Of a stretch of DNA of 64,000 bases, positions 53,588 to 63,283 are shown piece by piece. This DNA comes from Allosediminivita pacifica (GTDB lineage Bacteria; Pseudomonadota; Alphaproteobacteria; Rhodobacterales; Rhodobacteraceae): positions 1 through 64,000 of the forward strand of contig NZ_QBKN01000001.1 in NCBI RefSeq assembly GCF_003054175.1, read 5' to 3'. The first letter of the stretch is position 1. Each line of letters starts with the position of its first letter. The position numbers and the translations under genes were made by a program. The notes under the pieces are model-generated. The model worked only from the letters and a program-made list of their open reading frames with translations, did no database searches and was not told the origin of the DNA.

Positions 53588-53627
53588 GCGAACGCCCCCG
53601 CAGGTACCTGCGGGGGCGCTTCTTTTT
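53588..53627 (+). terminator. Rho-independent terminator of scoAB
   Basis: GCCCCCGCAGGT / ACCTGCGGGGGC (53594-53617) is a perfect 12-base-arm palindrome followed by GCTTCTTTTT. It lies 28 bases after the scoB stop, between convergent genes. Confidence 0.9.
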
Positions 53628-53646
53628 GGGGTGTCTCGCTTGGGCG

Positions 53647-55155
53647 TTACGGCGCGATGCCGAAGACCGGCCCGGCGAGGAAACGCATGGCGAGGAAGAC
53701 CGCCACTACGCTGCAGAGGTTCAGGACCACGCCGGCGCGTGCCATGTCGGCGAGCGTCATCCTCTCGTAGGAGAAGACGATGGCGTTGGGCGGAGTCGCC
53801 ACGGGCATCATGAAGGCCATGGAGGCGCCGAGCGCGACAGGCACCGTCAGCCACGGCACATCAAGCCCGATGCCCACGGCCACGGCGCCGAGGATCGGCA
53901 GGAAAGTGGCCGTCGAGGCGGTGTTGGACGTGATCTCGGTCAGCAGGATGATGCAGACCGCAACCGCGACGATCAGCAGCCAGAGGTTCGCCCCTTCGAG
54001 CGCCGCGACACGGTCGCCGATCCAGCCGGCAAGACCTGTGGCGTCGAAGGCCCCTGCAAGGGCGAGACCGCCGCCGAAGAGCATCAGCACCCCCCAGGGC
54101 AGGGTGCGCGCCACGCCCCAGTCGAGTACGAAGCCCTGCGACTTGCCCGCCGGAATTGCGAAGAGAAGCACCGCGGCAGTCATGGCAATGCCCGCGTCGT
54201 TGATCGGCAGGCCGAGGAAGCTGCGCGTGATCCAGAAGAAGGCCGCGAGGCCGAAGATCACGGCGACGATGATCTCGCCGCGTTCCATGCTGCCCAGTTC
54301 CTCGTACTCGCGGTCGATGACCGATCGCACGCCGCCCAGTTCGAGGCCGCCCATGGGGAAGACCAGCCGGGTCAGAACGAGAAAGGCCACGGGCAGCATC
54401 ACGATGACAACCGGGACGCCCAGCAGCATCCATTGCAGGAAGCCGATCTCGACGTCGTAACTGTCGGACAGCGTGCCGGCGAGCAGGGCGTTGGGCGGCG
54501 TGCCGATGAGCGTGCCGACGCCGCCGATTGAGGCGGCGTAGGCGATGGCCAGCATCAACGCGACACCGAAGTTGTGCACCAGCTTCTTGTCGTCCACGCG
54601 CTCGTCGATGAAGTCGATCACCGAAACGCCCACCGCGTACATCATCACCGCCGTTGCCGTGTTGGAGATCCACATGGAAAGGAAGGCCGTCGAGAGCATG
54701 AAGCCCATGACGATGCGCGAAGGCGTGCTGCCGATGGCACGCACGATCATCAGCGCGATGCGCCGGTGCAGGCCCCATTTCTGCATCGCACCGGCCAGGA
54801 TGAACCCGCCGAGGAAGAGAAAGATGAGGTCGTTGCCGTAGCGTGGCGTGACGTCGTCCACCGGCTGGATGCCGAAGATCGGCAGGAGCACGATGGGAAG
54901 GAGCGCTGTTGCGGCGAGAGGGATCGCCTCTGTCAGCCACCAGATCACCATCCAGGCGGCCACGGCCACGAGGTGCCATGCCTCGATCGGCATGTCGGGT
55001 GGGGCAGGGAGGAAGAAGAGGATCGCGGCGGCGACCGGTCCCGCGACCAGCGCGATCAGCTTGCCGTTGGAGATGGCTTCGTCCGGCGTGTCGTGCGGCG
55101 GGTGATTCGGGTCTGACTGTGCCTGGGCTTCCCGTTCCGTGGCCGGTTTGCGCAT
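53647..55155 (-). CDS. DASS/SLC13 family sodium:dicarboxylate-type transporter
   Basis: The 502-residue protein has about twelve membrane helices. It has SLC13 landmarks: AWMVIWWLTEAIPLAATALL, the first SNT motif in LSMWISNTATAVMMYA, the second in LTEITSNTASTATFLPIL, and GTPPNALLAGTL. It would import a C4 dicarboxylate, citrate or sulfate-type anion with sodium. ATG at 55155 is chosen for its GAGGGA site; the first ~50 residues are hydrophilic. It lies convergent with scoAB. Confidence 0.92.
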   Translation of the reverse strand: MRKPATEREAQAQSDPNHPPHDTPDEAISNGKLIALVAGPVAAAILFFLPAPPDMPIEAWHLVAVAAWMVIWWLTEAIPLAATALLPIVLLPIFGIQPVDDVTPRYGNDLIFLFLGGFILAGAMQKWGLHRRIALMIVRAIGSTPSRIVMGFMLSTAFLSMWISNTATAVMMYAVGVSVIDFIDERVDDKKLVHNFGVALMLAIAYAASIGGVGTLIGTPPNALLAGTLSDSYDVEIGFLQWMLLGVPVVIVMLPVAFLVLTRLVFPMGGLELGGVRSVIDREYEELGSMERGEIIVAVIFGLAAFFWITRSFLGLPINDAGIAMTAAVLLFAIPAGKSQGFVLDWGVARTLPWGVLMLFGGGLALAGAFDATGLAGWIGDRVAALEGANLWLLIVAVAVCIILLTEITSNTASTATFLPILGAVAVGIGLDVPWLTVPVALGASMAFMMPVATPPNAIVFSYERMTLADMARAGVVLNLCSVVAVFLAMRFLAGPVFGIAP

Positions 55156-55273
55156 CTCGTCCCTCTCTATCTTGTTCCTTGTCGGACCTGTCGGGGACGC
55201 CCGCGAGGCGCCAGCCCGACGTAGGGTCATTCAAGTAAAATTCACGGAGCAACCAAGGGTTCCCCGCACACGC

Positions 55274-55302
55274 AAAAAGGGCGGGATCCGAAGATCCCGC
55301 CC
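55274..55302 (-). terminator. Rho-independent terminator of phaP
   Basis: On the minus strand GGGCGGGATC-TTCG-GATCCCGCCC (55302-55279) with a perfect 10-base stem and UUCG-type loop is followed by TTTTTGCG. It lies 82 bases after the phaP stop. Confidence 0.9.
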
Positions 55303-55383
55303 AGGAAATTGCGCCAGAATGGGAGGAGAGGGCGCAATATCCGTCTCAGCCGTCACGTCGTCAGTTCGGGCTGAATTGCCCGA

Positions 55384-55830
55384 TCACTTGGCCGGTGCGG
55401 CTTTCTTGGCTGCCGTGGTCATGTCGTCGGTCGCTTTCTTCATGGCGGCCGTCGCATCCTCGGTCATGTCCTTGCCCGCGGCCATCATCAGCTCGACGGT
55501 GTCCATCTGGACCTTCTTCGCGATCTCGGCGAAGGCGGCCATGTGCTCGGCCATCACTTCTGCCTGCGAGGAGGCGAAGTCGGTCATGGCCTTGGCGTAG
55601 TCGGCCGGCTCGTCCTTGGCTTTGGACATTTCGCCCATCTTGGTGATGGTGTCCTTGGTCCACTTGGCGGAAATCTCGGTGGATTTCTCGGCCGCTTCCA
55701 GTGCGACTGCCGAAAGCTTCTCGCTCAGGGTCGCCTGGGTCTTGAACGCGTCTTCCATGGCCTTGGTGTCGACCGGGAAGCTGCCCATGACGTCTTTCAT
55801 CATGGTGGTGAAATCTTGTGTCTTGGCCAT
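55384..55830 (-). CDS. phaP: phasin (PHB granule-associated protein)
   Basis: This 148-residue protein begins MAKTQDFTTMMKDVMGSFPV and is mostly amphipathic helix (YAKAMTDFASSQAEVMAEHM). Its Ala/Lys-rich end (TAAKKAAPAK) is typical of phasins. It coats PHB granules. The ATG at 55830 has an AAGGGGA site. It follows phaC on the same strand with about 170 bases between; PhaR-like boxes lie in that gap. Confidence 0.9.
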   Translation of the reverse strand: MAKTQDFTTMMKDVMGSFPVDTKAMEDAFKTQATLSEKLSAVALEAAEKSTEISAKWTKDTITKMGEMSKAKDEPADYAKAMTDFASSQAEVMAEHMAAFAEIAKKVQMDTVELMMAAGKDMTEDATAAMKKATDDMTTAAKKAAPAK

Positions 55831-55923
55831 AGCTATTGATCCCCTTGCTTTGCCATTCAACCCGCATGCACTCGTCATCGCGGGTCGGCCCCGCGGTTCA
55901 TTCAACTTTCACGAATATGCATG

Positions 55924-55961
55924 CTGCACCGCAGCATTTCAAGGGAAATTCTGCGCCGCGG
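55924..55961. promoter_or_regulatory. PhaR-like binding boxes upstream of phaP
   Basis: CTGC-ACC-GCAG (55924-55934) is an exact match to the CTGC-N3-GCAG motif known for PhaR of Paracoccus denitrificans. CTGC-GCC-GCGG (55951-55961) is a near match. They lie 94 and 121 bases before the phaP ATG, where PhaR is expected to repress phaP until PHB is made. Confidence 0.6.
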
Positions 55962-55998
55962 CATGCACAGAGTGACGCAGCGGTAGTCAGTTACCGTC

Positions 55999-57801
55999 TC
56001 AGCGGGCCTGATCGGCGCCTTTCAGCCTGACGTAGGTACCGGGGGCGTCCGCGAGGGCGGGATAGTCGCCATCTCCGGGGATTCGCGCGGGCACCTTCTT
56101 GCCGCCACGCTTCTTCAGCCAGGCCTCCCACGTGGGCCACCACGAGCCCGCGTGCTGTTCGGCCTTCTCGCGCCATTCCTCGGGCGAGAGCTTGAGGTCG
56201 TCGTTGGTGAAATGGCCGTACTTCTTTTTCGTGGGCGGGTTCACGATGCCGGCGATGTGCCCCGACTGACCGAGAATGAAGGTCTTGGAGCGCGATCCCA
56301 TCATCTGCACGCCGCGGTAGACATCCTTCCAGGCGGCGATGTGGTCGGTTTCGGCCGCGACCGAGATCACGGGGACGTCCACGTCGCGGACGTCGAGCGT
56401 TTCGCCCAGAAGTTCGAAGGTGCCCTCGGCGAACTTGTTGTCCTGGCAGAGCCCGCGCAGATATTGCGTGAACATGCGCCCCGGCAGGTTCGATCCGTCG
56501 CCGTTCCAGTAGAGCAGGTCGAAGGCGGGGGGTGTTTCGCCCATCATGTAGGAGCGGATCGCGGGCCCGTAGATCAGGTCGTTCGAGCGCAGGTAGGAAA
56601 AGGTCCGCGCCATGATGAACGACGGCAGGATGCCTTCCTGGTTGATCTCCTGCTCGATCCCGTCGGCAAAGTCGTTCTGCAGGAAGGGCGTGAATTCCCC
56701 CTGGTCCGAGAAGTCGGTGAGGGCGGTGAAGAAGGTCGCCGATTTCACCTGCTTGTCGCCGCGTTTCTTGAGCAGCGAGAGCGTGAGGGCCAGCGTCGTG
56801 CCCGCGATGCAGTAGCCCACGACGTTGAGCTTCTCGACACCGCAGATCTCGCGCACGACGCGCATGGCGGTGAGGAAGCCCTCTTCGATGTAGTCCTCGA
56901 GCCCGACGTCGCGGTAGGCGCCGTCGGGATTGACCCAGCTGACCACGAAGAGCGTGTAGCCCTGATCCACGACCCAGCGGATCAGGCTGTTTTCGGGCTT
57001 GAGGTCGAGGATGTAGTACTTGTTGATCCAGGGCGGGAAGAGAACGATCGGTGTCTCGTGCACCTGCTCGGTGGTGGGGCTGTACTGGATCACCTCCATC
57101 ATCCGGTTGCGGTAGACGACCTTGCCCTCGGCGGTGGCGATGTTGGTGCCGATCTCGAAGGCGCTCTCGTCGGCGAGCCGCACGATCAGTTCGCCATTGT
57201 TGGCCTCGAGGTCGCGCACGAGGTTCTCGAGCCCCAGCACCAGGCTTTCGCCCTCGGTCTCGACGGCCTTCTGAAGGGCGTCGGGATTGGTGGCGAGGAA
57301 GTTGGTCGGCGAAAAAAGGTTGACGATCTGGTGGGCGAAGTAGCGCAGGCGGCGCTTTTCCACCGGATCCATGTCCTCGATGTCCTCGACGGCGTTGGAA
57401 ATCGCCTCGGCGTTAATGAGATATTGTTGCTTCACGTAGTTGAAGTACGGATGTGAATCCCAAAGCGGGTTCGCGAACCGCTTGTCGCTGGGGCCCGGAT
57501 CCTCGGGCGCCTGGAGCTTTCCCTTGGCCAGCATCTGCTGCGCCTCGACGAAATGGGTGACCGTCTTGCCCCAGTAATCGACCTGATGCTCGATGATTTT
57601 CGCGGGGTTGTGCAGCCATTCCTGCCAGTAGGCCTGCGCCGCCTTGAGGTAGAGTCCCTGGTCCGGCCCGTTCAGCGACGGCGGTGTCGGATGTCGGTGG
57701 CTCAGCACGTTGACGAGGCGTTCGGACAGCTCTTCAAGACGCGCGAGGTTTTCTTGCATCCGTTCACGGTTTTCGGTCGTACCGACGTCATTTGTTGTCA
57801 T
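55999..57801 (-). CDS. phaC: class I poly(3-hydroxyalkanoate) synthase
   Basis: This 600-residue synthase has the lipase-like box with the catalytic cysteine, GYCIAGT (C331), D486 in AAETDHIAAWKD and H515 in GQSGHIAGIVNPP. IVLFPPWINKYYILDLKPE is the strongly conserved entry to the catalytic domain. It polymerises 3-hydroxyacyl-CoA to PHB. It is divergent from phaZ and upstream of phaP on the same strand. Confidence 0.97.
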   Translation of the reverse strand: MTTNDVGTTENRERMQENLARLEELSERLVNVLSHRHPTPPSLNGPDQGLYLKAAQAYWQEWLHNPAKIIEHQVDYWGKTVTHFVEAQQMLAKGKLQAPEDPGPSDKRFANPLWDSHPYFNYVKQQYLINAEAISNAVEDIEDMDPVEKRRLRYFAHQIVNLFSPTNFLATNPDALQKAVETEGESLVLGLENLVRDLEANNGELIVRLADESAFEIGTNIATAEGKVVYRNRMMEVIQYSPTTEQVHETPIVLFPPWINKYYILDLKPENSLIRWVVDQGYTLFVVSWVNPDGAYRDVGLEDYIEEGFLTAMRVVREICGVEKLNVVGYCIAGTTLALTLSLLKKRGDKQVKSATFFTALTDFSDQGEFTPFLQNDFADGIEQEINQEGILPSFIMARTFSYLRSNDLIYGPAIRSYMMGETPPAFDLLYWNGDGSNLPGRMFTQYLRGLCQDNKFAEGTFELLGETLDVRDVDVPVISVAAETDHIAAWKDVYRGVQMMGSRSKTFILGQSGHIAGIVNPPTKKKYGHFTNDDLKLSPEEWREKAEQHAGSWWPTWEAWLKKRGGKKVPARIPGDGDYPALADAPGTYVRLKGADQAR

Positions 57802-57930
57802 CGAAACCTTTCCCCCCTATCCTCTGGGTCAAGACTAACGTCGCTGGGGTCGGGGGGAAAGCGACGAATTGGCTCGGGTCCGGCCCCCTTTGGCGCGTGG
57901 CTCGGCCGTCTAGAACAGGAGCTGGCTGTC

Positions 57931-59193
57931 ATGCGCTACATGGCGACTTACGATCTGATGGAAACGATCCGCAACACCCAACAGTGGCTCGGCGCCACCG
58001 CGCGGACCATGGCATCCTACCCGGCGATGGCGCTTGTCCCGAACCCCGCCCTGCAGTGGGCGGCGGCCTGGGGCGAGGTGACGGAACGTGCTTTCGAACG
58101 CATGGTCGCACGGCCCGACTGGGGCATCCGCACGCTCACCTGCGAGGACGGGCGCGATCACCTCGTGCATGTCGAGCGGGTGGTGGAACGGCCCTTCGGC
58201 GACCTCATCCACTTCAACGTGCACGGGCGCGAAGAACAGCCCCGCAAGATCCTGCTGGTGGCGCCCATGTCCGGGCACTACGCCACGCTGGTGCGCTCGA
58301 CCGTCATCAGCCTGCTGCCCAATTGCGAGGTCTATGTCACCGACTGGCACAACGCCCGCGATATCCCCGTGAGCTGCGGCAAGTTCGACGTGGAGGATTA
58401 CACCCTCTACCTTGTGGACTTCATGCGCGAGCTCGGGCCCGACACCAACGTCGTGGCGGTCTGCCAGCCGGCGCCGCTGACGCTGGCGGCCACCGCCTAC
58501 CTGGCGCAGTCCGACCCCGATGCGCAGCCCCGCACGCTGACCCTCATCGGGGGGCCGATCGATCCCAATGCGACTCCGACCGACGTGACCGACTTCGGTC
58601 ATTCCGTCACCATGGGTCAGCTGGAGGAAACGATGATCCAGCGCGTCGGCTTCAAGTACAAGGGCGTGGGCCGGATGGTCTATCCGGGCCTGTTGCAGCT
58701 GAGCAGTTTCATCAGCATGAACGCCGACCGTCACGCCAAGGCCTTTACCGACCAGATCATGCGCGTCGCGCGGGGTGAGGCGACAGAGCACGACGCCCAC
58801 AACCGCTTCTACGACGAATACCTTGCCGTCATGGACATGCCGGCCGAATTCTACCTCTCGACGGTGGAACGGATCTTCAAGAATGCCGAGATCGCCAAGA
58901 ACGAGTTCACGGTGAACGGCGAGAAGGTCGATATCGGGGCCATCACCAACGTCGCGGTCAAGACGGTCGAGGGCGCCAATGACGATATCTCTGCCCCGGG
59001 GCAGTGCGTGGCCGCGCTGGACCTGCTGACGGGGCTTCCGGACGAGAAGAAGGCGAGCCATCTCGAGCCGGGTGCCGGTCATTACGGGATCTTCGCGGGC
59101 AAGAGCTGGCGCAACAACATCCGGCCGCTGGTGCTCGACTTCATCGACTCCAACGCGCACAAGACCGAACCCGCCAACGTCAACGTCGCCTGA
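57931..59193 (+). CDS. phaZ: intracellular PHB depolymerase
   Basis: This 420-residue protein is a class I intracellular PHB depolymerase (PhaZa1-like). It has the cysteine-containing lipase-like box VVAVCQPAPLTLAA (C around residue 177), IDPNATPTDVTDFGHS and the C-terminal His region LEPGAGHYGIFAGKSWRNNI. It mobilises stored PHB. An AGGAG site precedes the ATG at 57931. It is divergent from phaC with 129 bases between. Confidence 0.93.
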   Translation: MRYMATYDLMETIRNTQQWLGATARTMASYPAMALVPNPALQWAAAWGEVTERAFERMVARPDWGIRTLTCEDGRDHLVHVERVVERPFGDLIHFNVHGREEQPRKILLVAPMSGHYATLVRSTVISLLPNCEVYVTDWHNARDIPVSCGKFDVEDYTLYLVDFMRELGPDTNVVAVCQPAPLTLAATAYLAQSDPDAQPRTLTLIGGPIDPNATPTDVTDFGHSVTMGQLEETMIQRVGFKYKGVGRMVYPGLLQLSSFISMNADRHAKAFTDQIMRVARGEATEHDAHNRFYDEYLAVMDMPAEFYLSTVERIFKNAEIAKNEFTVNGEKVDIGAITNVAVKTVEGANDDISAPGQCVAALDLLTGLPDEKKASHLEPGAGHYGIFAGKSWRNNIRPLVLDFIDSNAHKTEPANVNVA

Positions 59194-59317
59194 TCCAGCG
59201 GGGCGCGCCCGTGGGGCGCGCGCCGTGCTGTCGTCGGCGACCTGCGGCCGCCTTCTCCGGCGGGCGCATCTTGCGTCCGATGCGCCGGCGGGTGAATGGC
59301 AGAGCCTGCTGTCCGCC

Positions 59318-59848
59318 TCAGAGACCCTCGTAGACGCAGAGCGCGTGCACATCCATGTCCAGGGATTCGAGCTTCGCGCGGCCGCCGAGGTCGGGCAAGT
59401 CGACGATGAAGGCACAGCCGATCACCTCGCCGCCGAGTTTCTCGATCAGCTTGACGCCTGCCTCGGCGGTGCCGCCGGTGGCGAGCAGGTCGTCCACCAG
59501 CAGGATCTTCTCGCCCGGCTCGATGGCGTCGTCGTGGATCTCGACCTCGGCCTCGCCGTATTCGAGCTGGTAGGCCTGCCCGATGGTGGCCGCGGGCAGC
59601 TTGCCCTTCTTGCGGATCGGCACGAAGCCGGCGCTGAGCTGGTGCGCCACCGCGCCCCCCAAGATAAAGCCGCGCGCCTCAAGCCCCACGACCTTGTCGA
59701 AGCGCATCCCCGAATAGGGATGCAGTAGCTGGTCGATGGCCATGCGGAAGCCGCGCGGGCTCGCGAAGAGCGTGGTGACATCGCGGAAGAGGATGCCTTC
59801 GTGCGGAAAGTCGGGGATGGTGCGGATGTAGTCCTTGACCTCGGTCAT
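59318..59848 (-). CDS. apt: adenine phosphoribosyltransferase
   Basis: This 176-residue PRTase starts [20 protein letters not shown]. It has the PRPP loop [20 protein letters not shown] and the purine contact [20 protein letters not shown]. It salvages adenine to AMP. AAGGAG precedes its ATG. It lies 11 bases after mtnP and would use the adenine made by that enzyme. Confidence 0.97.
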   Translation of the reverse strand: MTEVKDYIRTIPDFPHEGILFRDVTTLFASPRGFRMAIDQLLHPYSGMRFDKVVGLEARGFILGGAVAHQLSAGFVPIRKKGKLPAATIGQAYQLEYGEAEVEIHDDAIEPGEKILLVDDLLATGGTAEAGVKLIEKLGGEVIGCAFIVDLPDLGGRAKLESLDMDVHALCVYEGL

Positions 59849-59859
59849 CGCTCTCTCCT

Positions 59860-60738
<879 letters not shown>

Positions 60739-60913
60739 CGTGTCGTCCTTCTGCCGCGATGTCCGCGCGGACACTGCACCCTGTGCCGCCCAAAGAAAAG
60801 GGTGATGCCCCTCGCAGGCCTGCCACCACGGCGTGCGATGCGGGAAAGCGCGCAGTTTCCGCACCGTCGAGAACGCAATGTCTTCGCCAATCGACGCAAG
60901 TACCTGCGCCGGA

Positions 60914-60967
60914 GGCTTCTTCTTGGCGGAAATACTCCGGGGAGCGCGAGGGGCAGCGCCCCTCGTC
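60914..60967 (-). repeat. GC-rich hairpin intergenic repeat, copy D
   Basis: Read on the minus strand: GAGGGGCGCTGCCCCTC, GCGCTCCCCGGAGTATTTCC and GCCAAGAAGAAG. It has the same layout as copies A-C (hairpin, CTCCCCGGAGTA block, AAGAAGAAG end) but lies inverted, between mtnP (start at 60738) and the flavin reductase gene (stop at 60995). Confidence 0.65.
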
Positions 60968-60994
60968 TGCGCTCTATCTGCCGCGGGCGGCCGG

Positions 60995-61600
60995 TCAGTC
61001 GCCCGGGCGCTTGAGGGAAAACTTGTCCCGCACCACGGTGTAGTCTCGGTAGCCCATCCGCGAGAGCGGATTGAAGGTCAGCACGTCGAAGATGCCGTCC
61101 ACCAGGCAGTCGTCGCGCATGTGCACGCCCACCACCTCGCCGAAGACGACGAAGTTGGACTGGCCGGGAAGTTCGACGATCTGTGTGAGGCGGCATTCAA
61201 GGTTCGCCGGGGCCTTTGCCACGCGGGCGCAATCGATCTCGGAACATTGCGCCTTCTCGATGCCCGCGTGCTCGAATTCGTCGACCTCGCGCTCCCAGGG
61301 GCCGGAGCTGTCGTTCATGACGTCGCGCATCTCGTATGCGACGATATTGACGCAGAAGACGCCTGTTTCGCGGATCTGGGCGACGCTGTCCTTGGTGTCG
61401 CCGCGGTCCTCCTTGGCCGATGTCGAGGCGAACATGACCTGCGGCGGCACATAGGCTACGGCGTTGAAGAAGGAATAGGGCGCGAGGTTGTCGTGGCCGT
61501 CCGCGCCGCGGGTCGAGATCCAGCCGATAGGGCGCGGCGAGACGATCGCGTTAAAGGGATTGTGCGGCAGGCCGTGGCCATCGGACGGGCGGTAGAACAT
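60995..61600 (-). CDS. flavin reductase-like FMN-binding protein
   Basis: This 201-residue split-barrel protein has NAIVSPRPIGWISTRGADGH, LAPYSFFNAVAYVPPQVMFA and KDSVAQIRETGVFCVNIVAY, as in the flavin_reduct family. It likely binds FMN and reduces it or serves as an oxygenase partner. The ATG at 61600 has an AAGGATG site. The partner is unknown. Confidence 0.9.
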   Translation of the reverse strand: MFYRPSDGHGLPHNPFNAIVSPRPIGWISTRGADGHDNLAPYSFFNAVAYVPPQVMFASTSAKEDRGDTKDSVAQIRETGVFCVNIVAYEMRDVMNDSSGPWEREVDEFEHAGIEKAQCSEIDCARVAKAPANLECRLTQIVELPGQSNFVVFGEVVGVHMRDDCLVDGIFDVLTFNPLSRMGYRDYTVVRDKFSLKRPGD

Positions 61601-61690
61601 CGGGACATCCTTTGATCTGGCAGCCCGTTTGCCGGGCGCTCGGACCCGTGATAGGGGCAATGCCGCCGAAATGCACGGGGGGCCGGAAAC

Positions 61691-62176
61691 CTGTTCACGC
61701 TGACCCAGGAAGCGCCCGACGACTGGTGGGATGTCGAGGCCCTCTACGATACATGTTTTGCCCCGGGGCGCAGTGCGCTCAGCTCCTATCGCTTGAGAGA
61801 CGGAGTGGAGCCGGTGGTGCCGCTTTGCCGGCTGGCACGAGACGAGACCGGCGCCGTGGGTGGGGCGATTCGCTACTGGCCGGTGCGCGTCGGCTCCCAT
61901 GATGCGCTGCTGCTCGGCCCCGTGGCCGTGCACCCGATCGCCCAGGGCGAAGGCCTTGGCGGGATGCTGATCCGCGACACGCTCGCCCGCGCGGGCGAGA
62001 TGGGCCATGACCGCGTGCTGCTTGTGGGCGATGCGCCCTACTACGGGCGCTTCGGTTTCACCCGGCTCGAGGACGTCACCATGCCGCCGCCGACGAACCC
62101 GGACCGGGTGCTCGGCGTTTCCCTCACGCCCGGCGCCTGGCAGGGCGTGTCGGGGGATGTGACACGCGCGGCTTGA
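61691..62176 (+). CDS. GNAT family N-acetyltransferase, start unresolved
   Basis: The product has GNAT motif A GPVAVHPIAQGEGLGGMLIR and motif B VLLVGDAPYYGRFGFTRLED, of the YhbS-like group. Conserved N-terminal residues (EALYDTCFAPGRSALSSYRL) lie before the first ATG or TTG in frame. The open frame reaches back to 61655 without an ATG or GTG, so the start is either CTG at 61691, or the gene begins at ATG 61671 with one G missing from the 6-G run at 61677-61682. Either way a domain-complete protein of ~160 residues is expected. Confidence 0.75.
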   Translation: MFTLTQEAPDDWWDVEALYDTCFAPGRSALSSYRLRDGVEPVVPLCRLARDETGAVGGAIRYWPVRVGSHDALLLGPVAVHPIAQGEGLGGMLIRDTLARAGEMGHDRVLLVGDAPYYGRFGFTRLEDVTMPPPTNPDRVLGVSLTPGAWQGVSGDVTRAA

Positions 62177-62229
62177 ACCGGGGCGCGCAACCGCCAATCT
62201 GGGTAGGGCAGGGCAACGGAGGCAGTGCC

Positions 62230-62988
62230 ATGACGGGAACCGAGATCATCGCCATCGACGTGCAGGGGGAATTGGCCGCGCTCGAGAAGCGGCACCGTGC
62301 CGCCAACTCGGTGGGGATGCAGGTGCTCAACATCGTGGGCACGCAGGCCGAGAACCTGCTTGAACGCCTGCCGGACCGTGTGAAGGACCGGCTGGAGGAA
62401 ACCACGGGTCGGGCGCTCGAAACAGCAGCCCGCGCGGCGGCCGGGTCGCGCGCCGTGGTGCCGGATCAGAAGGGCTGGCTCAACACCGCGATGACCACGG
62501 CCATGGGGGCCGTGGGCGGAGCCGGCGGCCTGCCCACTGCGCTGGCCGAGCTACCCGTGACCACGACGGTGCTGCTGCGCGCGATCCAGGGGATCGCCGC
62601 CGAGCACGGCTTCGATCCGGCCGATCCCGAGATCCTGCGCGCCTGCCTGGCCGTGTTTGCCTCGGCCGGGCCGCTGGCCGAGGATGATGGCGCCGACATG
62701 GCCTTTCTCTCGGCGCGGCTGACGCTGACGGGGGCCACGATGCACGGCGTGATCGCCCGCGTGGCGCCGCGGCTTGCCACCGTTCTGGGGCAGAAGCTTG
62801 CGGCGCAGACGATCCCGATCCTGGGGGCCGCTGCGGGGGCTGCGACGAACTATGCCTATACCAGCTACTACCAGCAGATGGCGCATGTGAGCTTTGGCCT
62901 TCGGGCCCTGTCAGAGCGCAGCGGCATCCCGCAGGAGCATCTGACCGCGGATCTGCGCAGCCGTTTGCAGGTGCAGAAACAGCGCTGA
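62230..62988 (+). CDS. EcsC family protein
   Basis: This 252-residue protein has EcsC-family features: LEETTGRALETAARAAAGSR, GWLNTAMTTAMGAVGGAGGL, hydrophobic helices around LAELPVTTTVLLRAIQGIAA and AQTIPILGAAAGAATNYAYT. EcsC proteins are membrane-associated and of unknown function. GGAGG lies nine bases before the ATG at 62230. It follows the GNAT gene closely. Confidence 0.88.
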   Translation: MTGTEIIAIDVQGELAALEKRHRAANSVGMQVLNIVGTQAENLLERLPDRVKDRLEETTGRALETAARAAAGSRAVVPDQKGWLNTAMTTAMGAVGGAGGLPTALAELPVTTTVLLRAIQGIAAEHGFDPADPEILRACLAVFASAGPLAEDDGADMAFLSARLTLTGATMHGVIARVAPRLATVLGQKLAAQTIPILGAAAGAATNYAYTSYYQQMAHVSFGLRALSERSGIPQEHLTADLRSRLQVQKQR

Positions 62989-63030
62989 CCGGGGAGGGTT
63001 TCTAACCTCACCTTAACCTTACCCCTCTAT

Positions 63031-63266
63031 CAAGGGAATCGAGCGGAGTTCGGGCGGAACAGCCCGCCGCGAGAGGCCCTCGATTCCGGCACGGCCCCGG
63101 CGGGCGATTCAAAATGGATCGCCCGCTTCTTCGGGGCGGGAAGAAACGGTCAAAGGCCGGTCGCGCAGAACGTGCGGCACAGGCGCGGGCACCAAAAGGT
63201 GTGACCGCGCGGGAAATCCGGAACCTCGGTCCCGGTCGCGGCGAAATCCTGCGGCCGGGCTTTTTT
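63031..63266 (+). ncRNA. candidate structured RNA ending in a terminator
   Basis: Between convergent genes, four strong stem-loops lie in a row. The first is GGAATCGAG/CTCGATTCC (63035-63043 with 63079-63087, 9 bp) closing a smaller stem. The second is GCGGGCGAT/ATCGCCCGC (63100-63108 with 63118-63126). The third is GCGCGG-CACC-AAAA-GGTG-CCGCGC (63183-63210). The last is the terminator stem CCCGGTCGC/GCGGCCGGG followed by TTTTTT. I see no match to tmRNA, RNase P, SRP RNA or 6S RNA. It may be a small RNA or the long 3' end of the EcsC transcript. Confidence 0.4.
63231..63266 (+). terminator. Rho-independent terminator
   Basis: CCCGGTCGC (63231-63239), 11-base loop, GCGGCCGGG (63251-63259; one G-U pair), then C and TTTTTT. 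It is 240 bases after the EcsC stop. Confidence 0.8.
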
Positions 63267-63283
63267 GTCTTCGTGCCGCGTCC

